A stretch of 64,000 bases of DNA, taken from positions 3,596,001 to 3,660,000 of the forward strand of contig NC_008699.1 in the NCBI RefSeq assembly GCF_000015265.1, written 5' to 3'. The notes below the pieces were generated by a model. That model did no database searches. It was not told the origin of the DNA and saw only the letters and a program-made list of their open reading frames with translations. This document shows, piece after piece, positions 32,358-41,243 of the stretch (within the stretch, counting starts at the first letter, position 1; each line of letters begins with the position of its first letter). Made by a program: the position numbers and the translations under genes. Origin of the DNA: Nocardioides sp. JS614 (GTDB lineage: Bacteria > Actinomycetota > Actinomycetes > Propionibacteriales > Nocardioidaceae).

Positions 32358-33446
32358 TCAGATCGCGGCGGCGCGGACCACCATCACGTCGGGCAGGTCG
32401 CAGACGACCTGGCGCCAGGTCTCGCCCTCGTCGGCCGAGCCCCAGACGGCGCCGTTGCGGGCACCGAAGTAGAGCCCGGGGCGGTCGTGGTCGTCGGCGC
32501 ACATCGCGTCGCGCATCACCGCGACGTAGAACCCGTCCGGCAGGCCGGCGCCGAGCTCCTCCCACGTCCCCCCGGCATCGCGCGAGCGCCACACCCGGGC
32601 CCTGCCGCCGGGCGGATAGCGACCGTCGCCGCTGCCGTTCGGGAAGACGAAGACGGTGTCGGGATCGTGCGGGTGCACGACGATCGCGAACCCGAAGTCC
32701 GAGGGCAGGCCGTCGGCGATGTAGGTCCAGGTGCCGCCGTGGTCGTCGGAGCGGTAGACGCCGCCGTGGTTCTGCAGGAACAGCCGCTCCGGGCGCGAGG
32801 GGTGGCGGGCGATCTTGTGGACGCACTGGCCGAACTCGGGGAACTGCTGGCCCTCGGGCAGGAACTCGGCGCGGATGCCCTGGTTGCGCGGCGCCCAGGA
32901 CGCGCCGCCATCACTGGTCTGGTAGACGCCGCCGGTCGAGATCGCCGCGGTGAGCGACATCGGATCGGTGGGGTGCGGCAGCACGGTGTGGAAGGCCTGG
33001 CCGCCGAACCCGGCGCCCCACTCCGCTCGGTGGGGGTGGTCCCACAGTCCGCGCACCAGCTCGAACGTCTCGCCGCGGTCGCCCGAGCGCCAGACGGCAC
33101 CGGGCTCGGTGCCGGCGTACACGACGCCGTCCTCGACCCCGGGCCCGAGCTGCCAGACCCGCTCGACGGTCGCGTCGGTGCCCTCGGGGAAGCGGATCGC
33201 ACCGCCGGCGGTCTCCTGCCAGGTCGCGCCCAGGTCGTCCGAGCGTCGGACCTGGGGTCCCAGCCAGCTCGAGGACGCGCCGGCGAGCAGCCGCGGCGGG
33301 TCCGAGCGGGTGTCCACCAGGCAGGAGTAGACCTCCTCCATGTTGCAGTGCGGACCGGTGAACTCCCAGTCCGTGCGCGCTTCGTCGGAGGTGCCGAGCC
33401 AGAGGCCCTTGCGGGTCCCGACCATCAACAGGGTCCGATCAGCCAT
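32358..33446 (-). CDS. BNR/Asp-box repeat protein (beta-propeller, sialidase-like fold)
   Basis: Protein of 362 residues built of at least six Asp-box repeats of the type S-x-D-x-G-x-T-W: RSDDLGATWQE, RSGDRGETFEL, TSDGGASWAP, RSDDHGGTWTY, RSRDAGGTWEE and GSADEGETWRQ. These mark a beta-propeller. No sialidase catalytic Arg triad or signal peptide is evident, and the N-terminus MADRTLLMVGTRKGLWLGTS looks cytoplasmic. Exact function unknown. A GGAG ribosome-binding site precedes the ATG. Confidence 0.8.
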   Translation of the reverse strand: MADRTLLMVGTRKGLWLGTSDEARTDWEFTGPHCNMEEVYSCLVDTRSDPPRLLAGASSSWLGPQVRRSDDLGATWQETAGGAIRFPEGTDATVERVWQLGPGVEDGVVYAGTEPGAVWRSGDRGETFELVRGLWDHPHRAEWGAGFGGQAFHTVLPHPTDPMSLTAAISTGGVYQTSDGGASWAPRNQGIRAEFLPEGQQFPEFGQCVHKIARHPSRPERLFLQNHGGVYRSDDHGGTWTYIADGLPSDFGFAIVVHPHDPDTVFVFPNGSGDGRYPPGGRARVWRSRDAGGTWEELGAGLPDGFYVAVMRDAMCADDHDRPGLYFGARNGAVWGSADEGETWRQVVCDLPDVMVVRAAAI

Positions 33447-33509
33447 CTCCACTCCCAACGTCGCCGGCATCGCCTGAGCCCAGGGTGCACCCACCCGGGG
33501 ACAACCTTC

Positions 33510-33515
33510 TAGATT
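33510..33515 (+). promoter_or_regulatory. -10 element of the EamA transporter gene (leaderless)
   Basis: TAGATT ends 6 nt upstream of the GTG at 33522. Confidence 0.45.
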
Positions 33516-33521
33516 GACCGG

Positions 33522-34400
33522 GTGACCGACCCGAACTCATCGCGCGGGCTGGTCTCCCCCGTCTCACCGATCTGGCTGGTGCTGATCGGCATCCTGTCGG
33601 TGCAGTTCGGCGCCGGCGTCGCCAAGAGCCTGTTCGACGAGGTCGCGCCGACCACCCTCGTGTGGCTGCGGCTGGTCACCAGCGCGGTCGTGCTGCTCGC
33701 GCTCGCGCGGCCGGTGCTGCGCGGCCGGTCCCGGGCGGACTGGCTGGTGGTGCTCGGGTTCGGCGCCAGCCTCGGGGTGATGAACTGGGCGATCTACCAG
33801 GCGTTCGCGCGGATCCCGCTCGGGGTCGCGGTGACCCTCGAGTTCGTCGGCCCGCTCACCCTCGCCGTGCTCGGCTCCCGCCGCGCCCGCGACCTGCTGT
33901 GGGTGCTGCTCGCGGCCATCGGGGTCGCGCTGCTCGGCCTACGCGACGGCGACCTGACCCTGGCGGGCGTGCTGTTCGCGTTGCTCGCCGGCGCCATGTG
34001 GGCGTCGTACATCCTGTTGAGCGCGCAGACCGGGCGCCGATGGCCCGGCTTCGACGGGCTCGCCCTCGCCTCGGTGGTCGCGACCGCGCTGCTGACGCCC
34101 TTCGCCGTCGGGGTCGGCGGGTCGGACCTGCTGGACCCGCGGATCCTCGCGCTCGGCGCGGTCGTCGGCCTGCTCAGCTCGGTGGTCCCCTACAGCTGCG
34201 AGCTGGTCGCGCTCCGCTCGCTGCGGCCCTCGGTGTTCTCGGTGCTGATGAGCCTGGAGCCCGCCGCCGCGGCGCTCGCCGGCATCGTCGTCCTCGACGA
34301 GCTGCTCAGCGCCGAGCAGTGGATCGCCCTGGTGTGCGTGGTCATCGCCTCGGTCGGCGCCACCCGCTCCGCACCGACGGCGGCACCGGCACCGGACTGA
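33522..34400 (+). CDS. EamA (DMT superfamily) exporter, RhtA-like
   Basis: Protein of 292 residues with ten predicted membrane helices in two five-helix EamA halves, for example IWLVLIGILSVQFGAGVAK, WVLLAAIGVALLGLRD and LGAVVGLLSSVVPYSCELVA. VTLEFVGPLTLAVL and SVLMSLEPAAAALAGIVVLD are the conserved helix-4 and helix-9 motifs seen in RhtA-type threonine/homoserine exporters. The substrate is a guess from the family. A GTG start with a TAGATT box suggests a leaderless mRNA. Confidence 0.85.
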   Translation: MTDPNSSRGLVSPVSPIWLVLIGILSVQFGAGVAKSLFDEVAPTTLVWLRLVTSAVVLLALARPVLRGRSRADWLVVLGFGASLGVMNWAIYQAFARIPLGVAVTLEFVGPLTLAVLGSRRARDLLWVLLAAIGVALLGLRDGDLTLAGVLFALLAGAMWASYILLSAQTGRRWPGFDGLALASVVATALLTPFAVGVGGSDLLDPRILALGAVVGLLSSVVPYSCELVALRSLRPSVFSVLMSLEPAAAALAGIVVLDELLSAEQWIALVCVVIASVGATRSAPTAAPAPD

Positions 34401-34510
34401 GACAGCCGCCAGCGAGTTCACAGAACCGTCACACAGCGTTGACGCGGGCGCATCCAACGGTCCTTAATGTGGAGCGCACCACTGCTCGGGAGTGCCTCAC
34501 GGGAGCCGCC

Positions 34511-34732
34511 ATGAACCTCGCCGCCCACCTGCTGCGCCGCACGTACGACCGGTCGATCGCGAGGATGCGGCGCTGGCCGGTCGAGTCCCAGCTCGGGGCC
34601 CGCCGCAACGCGATGGTCGCCGCCACCGCGCTCGCCCAGCAGCGCGCGGAGCGCGACGAGGTCGAGGAGTTCCTGGCGGCCCACCGGCAGCCCCCGGCGG
34701 CCGCGGTCGCGGCCCGGGCGGCGCAGGGCTGA
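34511..34732 (+). CDS. Small basic hypothetical protein
   Basis: This 73-residue protein starts MNLAAHLLRRTYDRSIARMR and ends in an Ala-rich helix (PPAAAVAARAAQG). It has an amphipathic, Arg-rich N-terminus and no recognised domain. A GGGAG ribosome-binding site precedes the ATG by 6 nt. A TTGACG (34440-34445) with CTTAAT or TTAATG about 18-19 bp downstream could be its promoter. It stands alone between the EamA exporter and the hydrolase. Confidence 0.6.
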   Translation: MNLAAHLLRRTYDRSIARMRRWPVESQLGARRNAMVAATALAQQRAERDEVEEFLAAHRQPPAAAVAARAAQG

Positions 34733-34778
34733 GCCGGTCCCGGGGGTCGACCGGGCCCGACGGTGCAGAATCGGGCCC

Positions 34779-35693
34779 ATGTCCGCGAACCCCGCCAGCG
34801 CCGTCCCGGCGCCGACCCTCGCGTTCCACGAGGTGCGCTCCGACGATGGCACCCGACTGCGCGCCTGGACCAACGACCCGGACGGCACCATGCCCGGCCC
34901 GACCGTCGTGCTGTGCAACGGCCTCGGCACGAGCGCGTGGGCCTGGCCGGCATTCCTCGACCCGGACTGCGGCGTCCGCGTGGTCTCGTGGAACCACCGC
35001 GGGACCGGCGGCTCCGACCGCCCGGCCGACCCCGACCACGTCGGCATCGAGGCGTTCGCCGAGGACGGCCTCTCGGTCATGGACCACTTCGGCATCGACC
35101 GCGCGGTCCTGGTCGGCTGGTCGATGGGCGTCAACACGATGTACGAGCTGGCGGTGCGCCACCCCGAGCGGATCAGCGGCCTGTTCGCGGTCGCGGGGGT
35201 GCCGGGCGACACGTTCGCGACGATGTTGCGCCCGCTGCGGGTGCCGCGCTTCGCCGCGAAGGCGCTGGCGGTGAACATCGCGCGGGTCCTCAAGTACGGC
35301 GGGCACCTGGTCACGCCACTGTCCACCCGGCTGCCGGTGGGCCGGCGCACCATCGACGTGCTCAGCCACAGCGGGTTCATGTTCCCCGTCGCCGACCCCG
35401 AGCTCGCGCGGCGGGCGATCGCCGCGTTCCTCGAGACGCCGGTCGAGTGGTACTTCCACGTCGCGCTGCACACCGCCCAGCACCCGCGCGTGTCGCTGAG
35501 CCGGATCCGAGTGCCCGCGGCGTTCGTCGCCGGCACCTTCGACCTGCTCGCCGGCACCCATGCGATGGCCAGTGCGGCCGCCCGCATCGACGGGGCCACC
35601 TACACCGAGCTGCGCGGCAGCCACTTCGTGCAGATGGAGCACCCCGAGCGCGTGCACACCCTCCTGCTGGAGTTCCTGCGTAGGGTCGGGTGA
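34779..35693 (+). CDS. Alpha/beta hydrolase
   Basis: Protein of 304 residues with the alpha/beta-hydrolase fold. TVVLCNGLGTSAWAWPAFLD holds the oxyanion region, and VVSWNHRGTGGSDRPADP follows. The nucleophile elbow GWSMG is near residue 112. The acid is in FVAGTFDLLAGTHAM, and the catalytic His is in LRGSHFVQMEHPERVHTLLL. The substrate is unknown. CAGAAT ends 7 nt before the ATG, so the transcript may be leaderless. The lipoprotein gene follows by one base. Confidence 0.87.
   Translation: MSANPASAVPAPTLAFHEVRSDDGTRLRAWTNDPDGTMPGPTVVLCNGLGTSAWAWPAFLDPDCGVRVVSWNHRGTGGSDRPADPDHVGIEAFAEDGLSVMDHFGIDRAVLVGWSMGVNTMYELAVRHPERISGLFAVAGVPGDTFATMLRPLRVPRFAAKALAVNIARVLKYGGHLVTPLSTRLPVGRRTIDVLSHSGFMFPVADPELARRAIAAFLETPVEWYFHVALHTAQHPRVSLSRIRVPAAFVAGTFDLLAGTHAMASAAARIDGATYTELRGSHFVQMEHPERVHTLLLEFLRRVG
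35681..35686 (+). promoter_or_regulatory. Possible internal -10 for the sugar-dehydrogenase lipoprotein gene
   Basis: TAGGGT lies inside the 3' end of the hydrolase gene, 8 nt upstream of the next ATG. Confidence 0.3.
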
Positions 35694-35694
35694 C

Positions 35695-36864
35695 ATGCGA
35701 CGCGCGGCAGCCGTGGCCGGCACCGCCGCCCTCACCGCGGTGCTGCTGACCGCGTGCAGCGGCGGCGAGGAGCCCGCCGACAGCGGCGATCCCGGGGACA
35801 CCGTCACCGCGACCCCGCAGTCGAGCGCTCCCGCCACCGAGCCCTCCAAGCCGACCGGTGACAACACCCCCCAGGTCGACGACGGCCCGGCTCGGGTCGT
35901 CGGCACGATCGCGACCGGGCTCGCCGCCCCCTGGGGCGTGGCCTTCCTGCCGGACGGCGACGCCGTCGTCACCGAGCGCGACACCCGGCGGGTGCTGCTG
36001 CTCGAGGCGCCGTCGTACGACGTGCGCGAGATCGGCCTGATCGACGCCGCCGTGTCCAACGGCGACACCGGTGGTGAGGCGGGCCTGCTCGGCGTGGCCG
36101 TCTCACCGGACTTCGCGCGCGACCGGACCCTGTTCTTCTACCTGAGCACGGCCGCGGACAACCGGATCGTCAAGGCGCGCCTCGAGCACGGTCGGCTCGG
36201 CCCGCTGACCGTGATCCTCGACGGGATCCCGGTCGGGGGGATCCACGACGGCGGCCGGCTGGCGTTCGGGCCGGACGGCTACCTGTACGCCTCCACGGGC
36301 GAGACCGGCCAGGGCGACCTCGCGCAGGACAGGAGCACGCTCGCCGGCAAGATCCTGCGGATCACCGCCGACGGCGACCCGGCGCCCGGCAACCCGTTCC
36401 CGGGCTCGGCGATCTGGTCCTTCGGGCACCGCAACGTCCAGGGCCTGGCCTTCGACGACGCCGACCGGCTCTGGGCCTCGGAGTTCGGCGACCAGACCTT
36501 CGACGAGCTGAACCTGATCCGGCCGGGCCGCAACTACGGGTGGCCGATCGTCGAGGGGCGCGGCGGCCGGAGCGGCCTCGTGGACCCGCAGGTCGTGTGG
36601 TCGACCGACGTCGCGTCGCCATCCGGCCTGGCCTGGCTGGACGGGCAGCTCTGGCTCGCATCGCTGCGCGGCGAGCGGCTGTGGCGGGTCGACGTCCACG
36701 GCGACCACGCGAGCCACCCGGTCGACTTCTTCGTCGGTCAGTACGGCCGGATGCGCACCGTGGTCGTCACCCCGGAGGGCCGGCTGTGGGTCACGACCAG
36801 CAACCGGGACGGCCGCGGCGACCCGGGACCGAAGGACGACCGGATCCTGCTCATCGAGCCGTGA
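35695..36864 (+). CDS. PQQ-dependent sugar dehydrogenase-like lipoprotein
   Basis: Protein of 389 residues. The N-terminus is a lipoprotein signal peptide with lipobox LLTAC (Cys near residue 19), followed by a Ser/Thr/Pro-rich linker. The rest is a six-bladed propeller of the soluble glucose dehydrogenase/GSDH family: IATGLAAPWGVAFLPDGDAV, GEAGLLGVAVSPDFARDRTL, LAFGPDGYLYASTGETGQGD, IWSFGHRNVQGLAFDDADRL and IRPGRNYGWPIVEG. It probably acts on the outer face of the membrane. Whether it binds PQQ cannot be judged. It ends in a 14-bp overlap with the convergent ECF S-component gene. Confidence 0.88.
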   Translation: MRRAAAVAGTAALTAVLLTACSGGEEPADSGDPGDTVTATPQSSAPATEPSKPTGDNTPQVDDGPARVVGTIATGLAAPWGVAFLPDGDAVVTERDTRRVLLLEAPSYDVREIGLIDAAVSNGDTGGEAGLLGVAVSPDFARDRTLFFYLSTAADNRIVKARLEHGRLGPLTVILDGIPVGGIHDGGRLAFGPDGYLYASTGETGQGDLAQDRSTLAGKILRITADGDPAPGNPFPGSAIWSFGHRNVQGLAFDDADRLWASEFGDQTFDELNLIRPGRNYGWPIVEGRGGRSGLVDPQVVWSTDVASPSGLAWLDGQLWLASLRGERLWRVDVHGDHASHPVDFFVGQYGRMRTVVVTPEGRLWVTTSNRDGRGDPGPKDDRILLIEP

Positions 36865-37672
36865 CGGTCACCGAGCCGGTCACGGTCGCCCGGCGCGCCG
36901 CCCGGCGCAGCGTGGTGAGCACCGCGGGGCCGAGCACGACGATCGCGACCGCGTTGGTGACGGCCCGGACCGTGTCCCAGCTGCCCGTGGAGGTCAGCAG
37001 CGTGTAGACGAGGAAGCGGTGCAGGTTGTCCAGGACCGGCGCACCGGCCACGTAAGACAGCGACCCGGCATGCCCCGCGACCTCGATGCCGGTCAGGAAC
37101 GGCCAGCCCGACAGGTTCATGAACAGCCCGAACAGGTACGCCGCGGCCACGCCGTACGCCGCCAGCATCGCGATCTCGGCCCGTCCGGTGACCCGCCGCG
37201 GGAGCAGCCCGGCCCCCATCCCGACCCAGGCGGCGCACAGCATCTGGTAGGGCAGCCAGGGTCCGACCCCGGCGGTCATGAGCGCCGACGCGAACAGCGA
37301 CGTGCAGCCGAGGACGAACCCGAAGCCGGCGCCGAACACCCGCCCGGCCAGGATCAGCAGGAAGAACGTCAGCTCGACGCCGGCCGTGCCCGGCGAGATC
37401 CCGCGGAGGATGGCGTTGACGGCGCTGAGCACGCCGAGCACCGCGAGCACCCGCGGGTCCAGCCCGCCCTCGTTGAGCTCGGCCAGCACCACCGCGAGCA
37501 CCACCGGGAGCAGCGCGACGAACACGAACGGCGGATCGACGCGCGCCCCCTCGGGGACCCTCAGCAGCAGCGGCCAACAGAGCATCATCAGCCCGGCCGC
37601 CGAGGCGACCGCGAGCACGGCGCCCGAGCGCGGCGCGATCCGGACCGCGGGCGCGCCCGCACGCCCGGTCAC
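36851..37672 (-). CDS. ECF transporter S component, probably cobalamin-specific
   Basis: Membrane protein of 273 residues with about six helices: AVLAVASAAGLMMLCWPLLL, PPFVFVALLPVVLAVVLAEL, LTFFLLILAGRVFGAGFGFV, LGCTSLFASALMTAG and GPWLPYQMLCAAWVGMGAGL. The GRVFGAGFGF...GPWLPYQM pattern resembles CbrT-like S components. It is the last gene of the coupled chain toroid-DUF4430-EcfT-EcfAA-S behind a cobalamin riboswitch, which is the reason for the substrate call. The GTG overlaps the ATPase stop by four bases. Confidence 0.78.
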   Translation of the reverse strand: MTGRAGAPAVRIAPRSGAVLAVASAAGLMMLCWPLLLRVPEGARVDPPFVFVALLPVVLAVVLAELNEGGLDPRVLAVLGVLSAVNAILRGISPGTAGVELTFFLLILAGRVFGAGFGFVLGCTSLFASALMTAGVGPWLPYQMLCAAWVGMGAGLLPRRVTGRAEIAMLAAYGVAAAYLFGLFMNLSGWPFLTGIEVAGHAGSLSYVAGAPVLDNLHRFLVYTLLTSTGSWDTVRAVTNAVAIVVLGPAVLTTLRRAARRATVTGSVTVTAR

Positions 37673-39261
37673 GAGGCGCTCGCCTGCTCGGCGAGGCGGC
37701 GGACCACCTCGTCGACCCGCAGCCAGGGCGGGCCGAGCACCTTGGTCACCTGCGGGGCGAACGACGGCGACTCGGCGACCACCCGGCGCACCGGGCCGGA
37801 CGAGACGACCTCGCCCTCGGCGAGCACGAGCACGTCGTCGGCGACCTGGGCCACGAACTCGACGTCGTGGGTGGCGACCAGGACCGCACGGCCCTCGGCC
37901 GCGAGCCCGCGCAGCACGCCGGCCAGCACCCGCTTGGCGGCGTAGTCCAGGCCGCGGGTGGGCTCGTCCAGCAGGAGCACCCGCGGGCGCGCGCTGAGCA
38001 CGATCGCGAGCACCAGCGCGAGCCGCTGGCCCTCGGAGAGGTCCCGCGGGTGCTGGGTCGCGGGGATGCCCGGCACCAGCTGCTCGAGCAGCTGCCGGCA
38101 CGCCCCGGTGCCGCCGTCGGCCGCGGCGCACTCCTCGGCGACCGTCTCGAGGTAGAGCAGGTCGGCGGCGTTCTGCGGGACCAGCCCGACCAGGGCCCGC
38201 CGGCCGGCCGCCGTCAGCTGCGCCGGGTCGGTGCCGTCGACGCTCACCCGGCCGCCCGAGCGGGGGCCGCTGCCCTGCAGGGCCCAGATCAGCGAAGACT
38301 TCCCGGACCCGTTGCGGCCCATCAGGGCGGTGACCCGGCCGCCGCCGAGCGCGAGGTCGACGTCGCGCACCGCGACGGTCTCGCCGTGGACGACCGCGAG
38401 TCGGCGTACGGCGACGGCCGGCTCCGGCGCGGGCTCCTCGACCTCCGGCAGGCTGCCGAGCCGCTGGGCCAGGCCGCGGGCCAGGCGGCGGGCGTCGCGG
38501 ACGTTCAGCGGCAGCGGCCGCCAACCGGCGGCCCGGCCGAGCTCGACGATCGGGGGCGCCACCGGCGAGGTGACCAGCAGCTCGCCGGGCTCGCCGACGT
38601 GGACCCGGCCGGCGCCACCGAGCAGGCACATCCGGTCCGCGAACGGCACCACCCGCTCGAGGCGGTGCTCGGCCACCAGCACCGAGACGCCGAGGTCGTG
38701 GACGAGCCGGGTGAGGGTGGCCAGCACCTCCTCGGCCGCGGTGGGGTCGAGCGCGGAGGTCGGCTCGTCGAGCACCAGGAGCCGCGGGTGCATGGTGAGC
38801 ACCGAGCCGATCGCCACCCGCTGCTGCTGGCCGCCGGACAGCGTGCGCAGGTCGCGGCCGCGCAGGTCCGCGATCCCGAGCAGGTCGAGGGTCTCCTCCA
38901 CCCGGCGGCGCATCGTGTCGGGCGGCAGCCCGAGCTGCTCCATGCCGTAGGCGAGCTCCTCCTCGACCGTGTCGGTGACGAAGCCCGCAGCCGGGTTCTG
39001 GCCGACGTAGCCGATCCGGTGCGCGCGCTCCCGCGGCGGCGTGCGCACGATGCTCACGCCGTCGAGCAGCACGTCGCCGCTCAGGGTGCCGCCGGTGAAG
39101 CGCGGCACCAGCCCGGTCACCACGCCGAGCAGCGTCGACTTGCCGGCGCCGGTCGGCCCGGAGACGAGGACCAGCTCCCCCTCGTCGATGACCAGGTCCA
39201 CGTCCGCGAGCACCGGCGGGCCGTCGCCGTAGGCGAAGCCGATGTCGCGTAGCTCGATCAC
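37669..39261 (-). CDS. Fused double ATP-binding subunit of an ECF transporter (EcfA-EcfA')
   Basis: The 530-residue protein holds two ABC ATPase domains. Domain 1 has Walker A SGPTGAGKSTLLGV, signature LSGGQQQRVAIG and Walker B RLLVLDEPTSALDPTA. Domain 2 starts near residue 300 with Walker A MGRNGSGKSSLIWAL, signature LSEGQRLALVLA and Walker B RVLLLDEPTRGLDYAA. The linker is acidic and Pro-rich. This single chain replaces the EcfA/EcfA' heterodimer and powers import through EcfT and the S component. Both neighbours overlap it by four bases. Confidence 0.92.
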   Translation of the reverse strand: MIELRDIGFAYGDGPPVLADVDLVIDEGELVLVSGPTGAGKSTLLGVVTGLVPRFTGGTLSGDVLLDGVSIVRTPPRERAHRIGYVGQNPAAGFVTDTVEEELAYGMEQLGLPPDTMRRRVEETLDLLGIADLRGRDLRTLSGGQQQRVAIGSVLTMHPRLLVLDEPTSALDPTAAEEVLATLTRLVHDLGVSVLVAEHRLERVVPFADRMCLLGGAGRVHVGEPGELLVTSPVAPPIVELGRAAGWRPLPLNVRDARRLARGLAQRLGSLPEVEEPAPEPAVAVRRLAVVHGETVAVRDVDLALGGGRVTALMGRNGSGKSSLIWALQGSGPRSGGRVSVDGTDPAQLTAAGRRALVGLVPQNAADLLYLETVAEECAAADGGTGACRQLLEQLVPGIPATQHPRDLSEGQRLALVLAIVLSARPRVLLLDEPTRGLDYAAKRVLAGVLRGLAAEGRAVLVATHDVEFVAQVADDVLVLAEGEVVSSGPVRRVVAESPSFAPQVTKVLGPPWLRVDEVVRRLAEQASAS

Positions 39262-40382
39262 GCGGCCACCCCCTGCGGCTCGTCCCGGCGCGCCGGCGTG
39301 CCGGCGACCGGCCGGGCGGGCGGTGGCGAGCAGAGCGCGCCCCCGAGCGCGAGGACCGCAGCCAGCAGCGCCGTCGCGCTCACCGGCGGGACCGCGTCCA
39401 GGGCGGGGTAGGCGACCGCGGGCTGGTGGTGGTCGAACCACCACCCGGCGGCACCGACGACCACGCCCGACGCCGCGACCGCCAGCTCGGGCCAGCGCCA
39501 GTGGTCCGGGCGGTAGCGGGTGCGCTCCACCCGTCGGCCGGCGCTGAGCAGCCCCGCGCCCGCCGTGAGCGTCCCGAGCGCCAGCATCGGCAGCGCCAGG
39601 TAGCGGGGGGCGGTGGTGTCGAGCACCGCGTAGGTGCCCACGCAGATGCCGCCGAGGCCGGTCAGCATGAGCGCTCCCGTCGTACGTCGTTGGGCGCGGG
39701 TGAGGCTGGTGGCCCGGCCGTAGCCACGGGTGTCCATGCCCGCGGCGAGGGCGAGCGAGCGCTCGAGGGCGTCCTCGAGCACGGGCACCAGGAACCGTCG
39801 GAGCCGGCCGATCCGCGCGGTCTCGCCCTCGCGCAGGCGCTGCGCGGCGCGCACCCGGCGGACGCTGTCGGCAAACTGGGGCAGCACGCTGACCGCGACC
39901 ACGAGCGCGGTGCCGATCTCGTAGAGAGCCGGTGGCACCGAGCGGAGCAGCCGCTTGGGGTTGGCCAGGGAGTTCGCGGCGCCGACGCAGATCACAATGG
40001 TGGCCAGCCGCAGCCCGTCGTACGCCGCGGCGAGCAGCGCCTGGGCGTGCACCGGCCCCAGCAAGGTGATGCCGGCGACCCAGTCGGGCAGCGGGATCTC
40101 GGGCAGGTCGAGCAGCACCGGACCGCCGGCCCAGCCGCCGAAGACCACCCGGAAGGCCACCCGGATCACCACGATCGCGACGCCCAGCCAGACGTAGAGG
40201 ACGAACGAGCGCGCCCACGGCTGGTCGGAGCGTCGCAGCGACACCGCCGTCGCCGCGACGCCCACGAGCAGCAGCAGGACCAGCGGGTTGGTCGTGAACG
40301 ACGCCGACACCGCGAGCCCGATCGCCCACAGCCACCAGGCCACGGGGTGCAGGTCGCGGTGCCGGCGCACGTTCGGGCTCAC
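39258..40382 (-). CDS. ECF transporter transmembrane coupling protein EcfT
   Basis: Protein of 374 residues. The first ~270 form the EcfT/CbiQ domain with membrane helices (VAWWLWAIGLAVSASFTTNP, FVLYVWLGVAIVVIRVAFRV) and the long cytoplasmic coupling helices RRVRAAQRLREGETARIGRL and ALAAGMDTRGYGRATSLTRA that contact the ATPases. An extra C-terminal part has two or three further helices (WPELAVAASGVVVGAAGWWF, ATALLAAVLALGGALC), so it is longer than a minimal EcfT. The GTG overlaps the stop of the DUF4430-like gene. Confidence 0.9.
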   Translation of the reverse strand: MSPNVRRHRDLHPVAWWLWAIGLAVSASFTTNPLVLLLLVGVAATAVSLRRSDQPWARSFVLYVWLGVAIVVIRVAFRVVFGGWAGGPVLLDLPEIPLPDWVAGITLLGPVHAQALLAAAYDGLRLATIVICVGAANSLANPKRLLRSVPPALYEIGTALVVAVSVLPQFADSVRRVRAAQRLREGETARIGRLRRFLVPVLEDALERSLALAAGMDTRGYGRATSLTRAQRRTTGALMLTGLGGICVGTYAVLDTTAPRYLALPMLALGTLTAGAGLLSAGRRVERTRYRPDHWRWPELAVAASGVVVGAAGWWFDHHQPAVAYPALDAVPPVSATALLAAVLALGGALCSPPPARPVAGTPARRDEPQGVAA

Positions 40383-41242
40383 GGCCGCCGGGCTCCCCTG
40401 CGTCGGCGGACCAGCGTCGTGCCCCCAGCCGCACCGAAGAGCAGCGCGATCACCGCCGGGGCGACCCAGGCGGGCAGCCCGCCGTCGTCGGGATCGGCCG
40501 GGTCCGAGGTCGCGGCGGTGAGCGCGGGCGACTCACTCGGCGCCGCGGAACCGGTCGTCGTCGGTGACCCGCTCGCCGTCGTCGTCGGCGACCCGCTCGG
40601 CTTCCGTTCGTGCCTGCCGGGCTTCGTCGTCGCCGTGGCCGACCCGATCGGCGTGGCCGAGGTGGCCGTGCCCGGCTGACCGGGCGACGTTGCGCCCGAT
40701 CCGGAGGGCGCCGACGAGCCCGCGTGGCCGGGTCCCTGGGTCGATGCCTGCGTGGGCGTCGCGGTGGCGGTGGGGTGCGGCGTCGGGCTGCTGCCTGGGG
40801 GCGTGCTGTCGCCGCCCCCCTGCCAGGAGAACCCGACGTACCCACCGTCCGGGACGTGCTGGCCGCCGGCGCCGCTGGTGGCATAGGTCCACCGCCCGGA
40901 CTTGCCGTCGGACCAGTACAGGCCCCAGTAGGCGTCGGCGGGTGGCGTGTTCACGCACGGGTTGTCGGCGGGCTTGCCGGACACCCGGCAGACGAAGCCC
41001 GGCTGGCGCTGGACGTAGTCCAGCGGGAAGCCGGCGGCGGGGAACAGCTCGGCCGCGGTCTGCCCGCCGCCGTCGGCCACGCAGGCGGTCTGCACGCCGC
41101 CACCGAGCTCGTGGAAGTCGACGACCACGGTGACGCCGTCCGCGGAGGAGCAGCCGGCCGCGGCCACGGGGGCGGCGGGGAGGCCGGCGTACGCCGCCGC
41201 GGCCAGGGTGGCCGCGGCGACGATCCGAGACAGCACGCCCAC
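40379..41242 (-). CDS. Secreted, membrane-anchored DUF4430-like protein (transcobalamin beta-domain-like)
   Basis: Protein of 287 residues. A signal peptide (LSRIVAAATLAAAAYAGLPA) is followed by a ~110-residue domain: VTVVVDFHELGGGVQTACVA, then FPLDYVQRQPGFVCRVSGKP, then YWGLYWSDGKSGRWTYATSG and DGGYVGFSWQ. This matches the pattern of DUF4430 domains, the fold of the C-terminal domain of transcobalamin and intrinsic factor. Cys residues could form disulfides. A ~110-residue Ser/Thr/Pro linker leads to a C-terminal helix (LPAWVAPAVIALLFGAAGGT) and Arg-rich tail, so the domain is held at the cell surface. It lies one base after the toroid gene and overlaps EcfT. Confidence 0.78.
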   Translation of the reverse strand: MGVLSRIVAAATLAAAAYAGLPAAPVAAAGCSSADGVTVVVDFHELGGGVQTACVADGGGQTAAELFPAAGFPLDYVQRQPGFVCRVSGKPADNPCVNTPPADAYWGLYWSDGKSGRWTYATSGAGGQHVPDGGYVGFSWQGGGDSTPPGSSPTPHPTATATPTQASTQGPGHAGSSAPSGSGATSPGQPGTATSATPIGSATATTKPGRHERKPSGSPTTTASGSPTTTGSAAPSESPALTAATSDPADPDDGGLPAWVAPAVIALLFGAAGGTTLVRRRRGARRP

Positions 41243-41243
41243 G

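Noticed and set aside
36851..40382. Biotin or thiamine as substrate of the ECF transporter
   Set aside because: The operon is preceded by a cobalamin-type leader, not a TPP element or the TGAACnnnGTTCA operator, and starts with transcobalamin-like proteins. Cobalamin is the better call.
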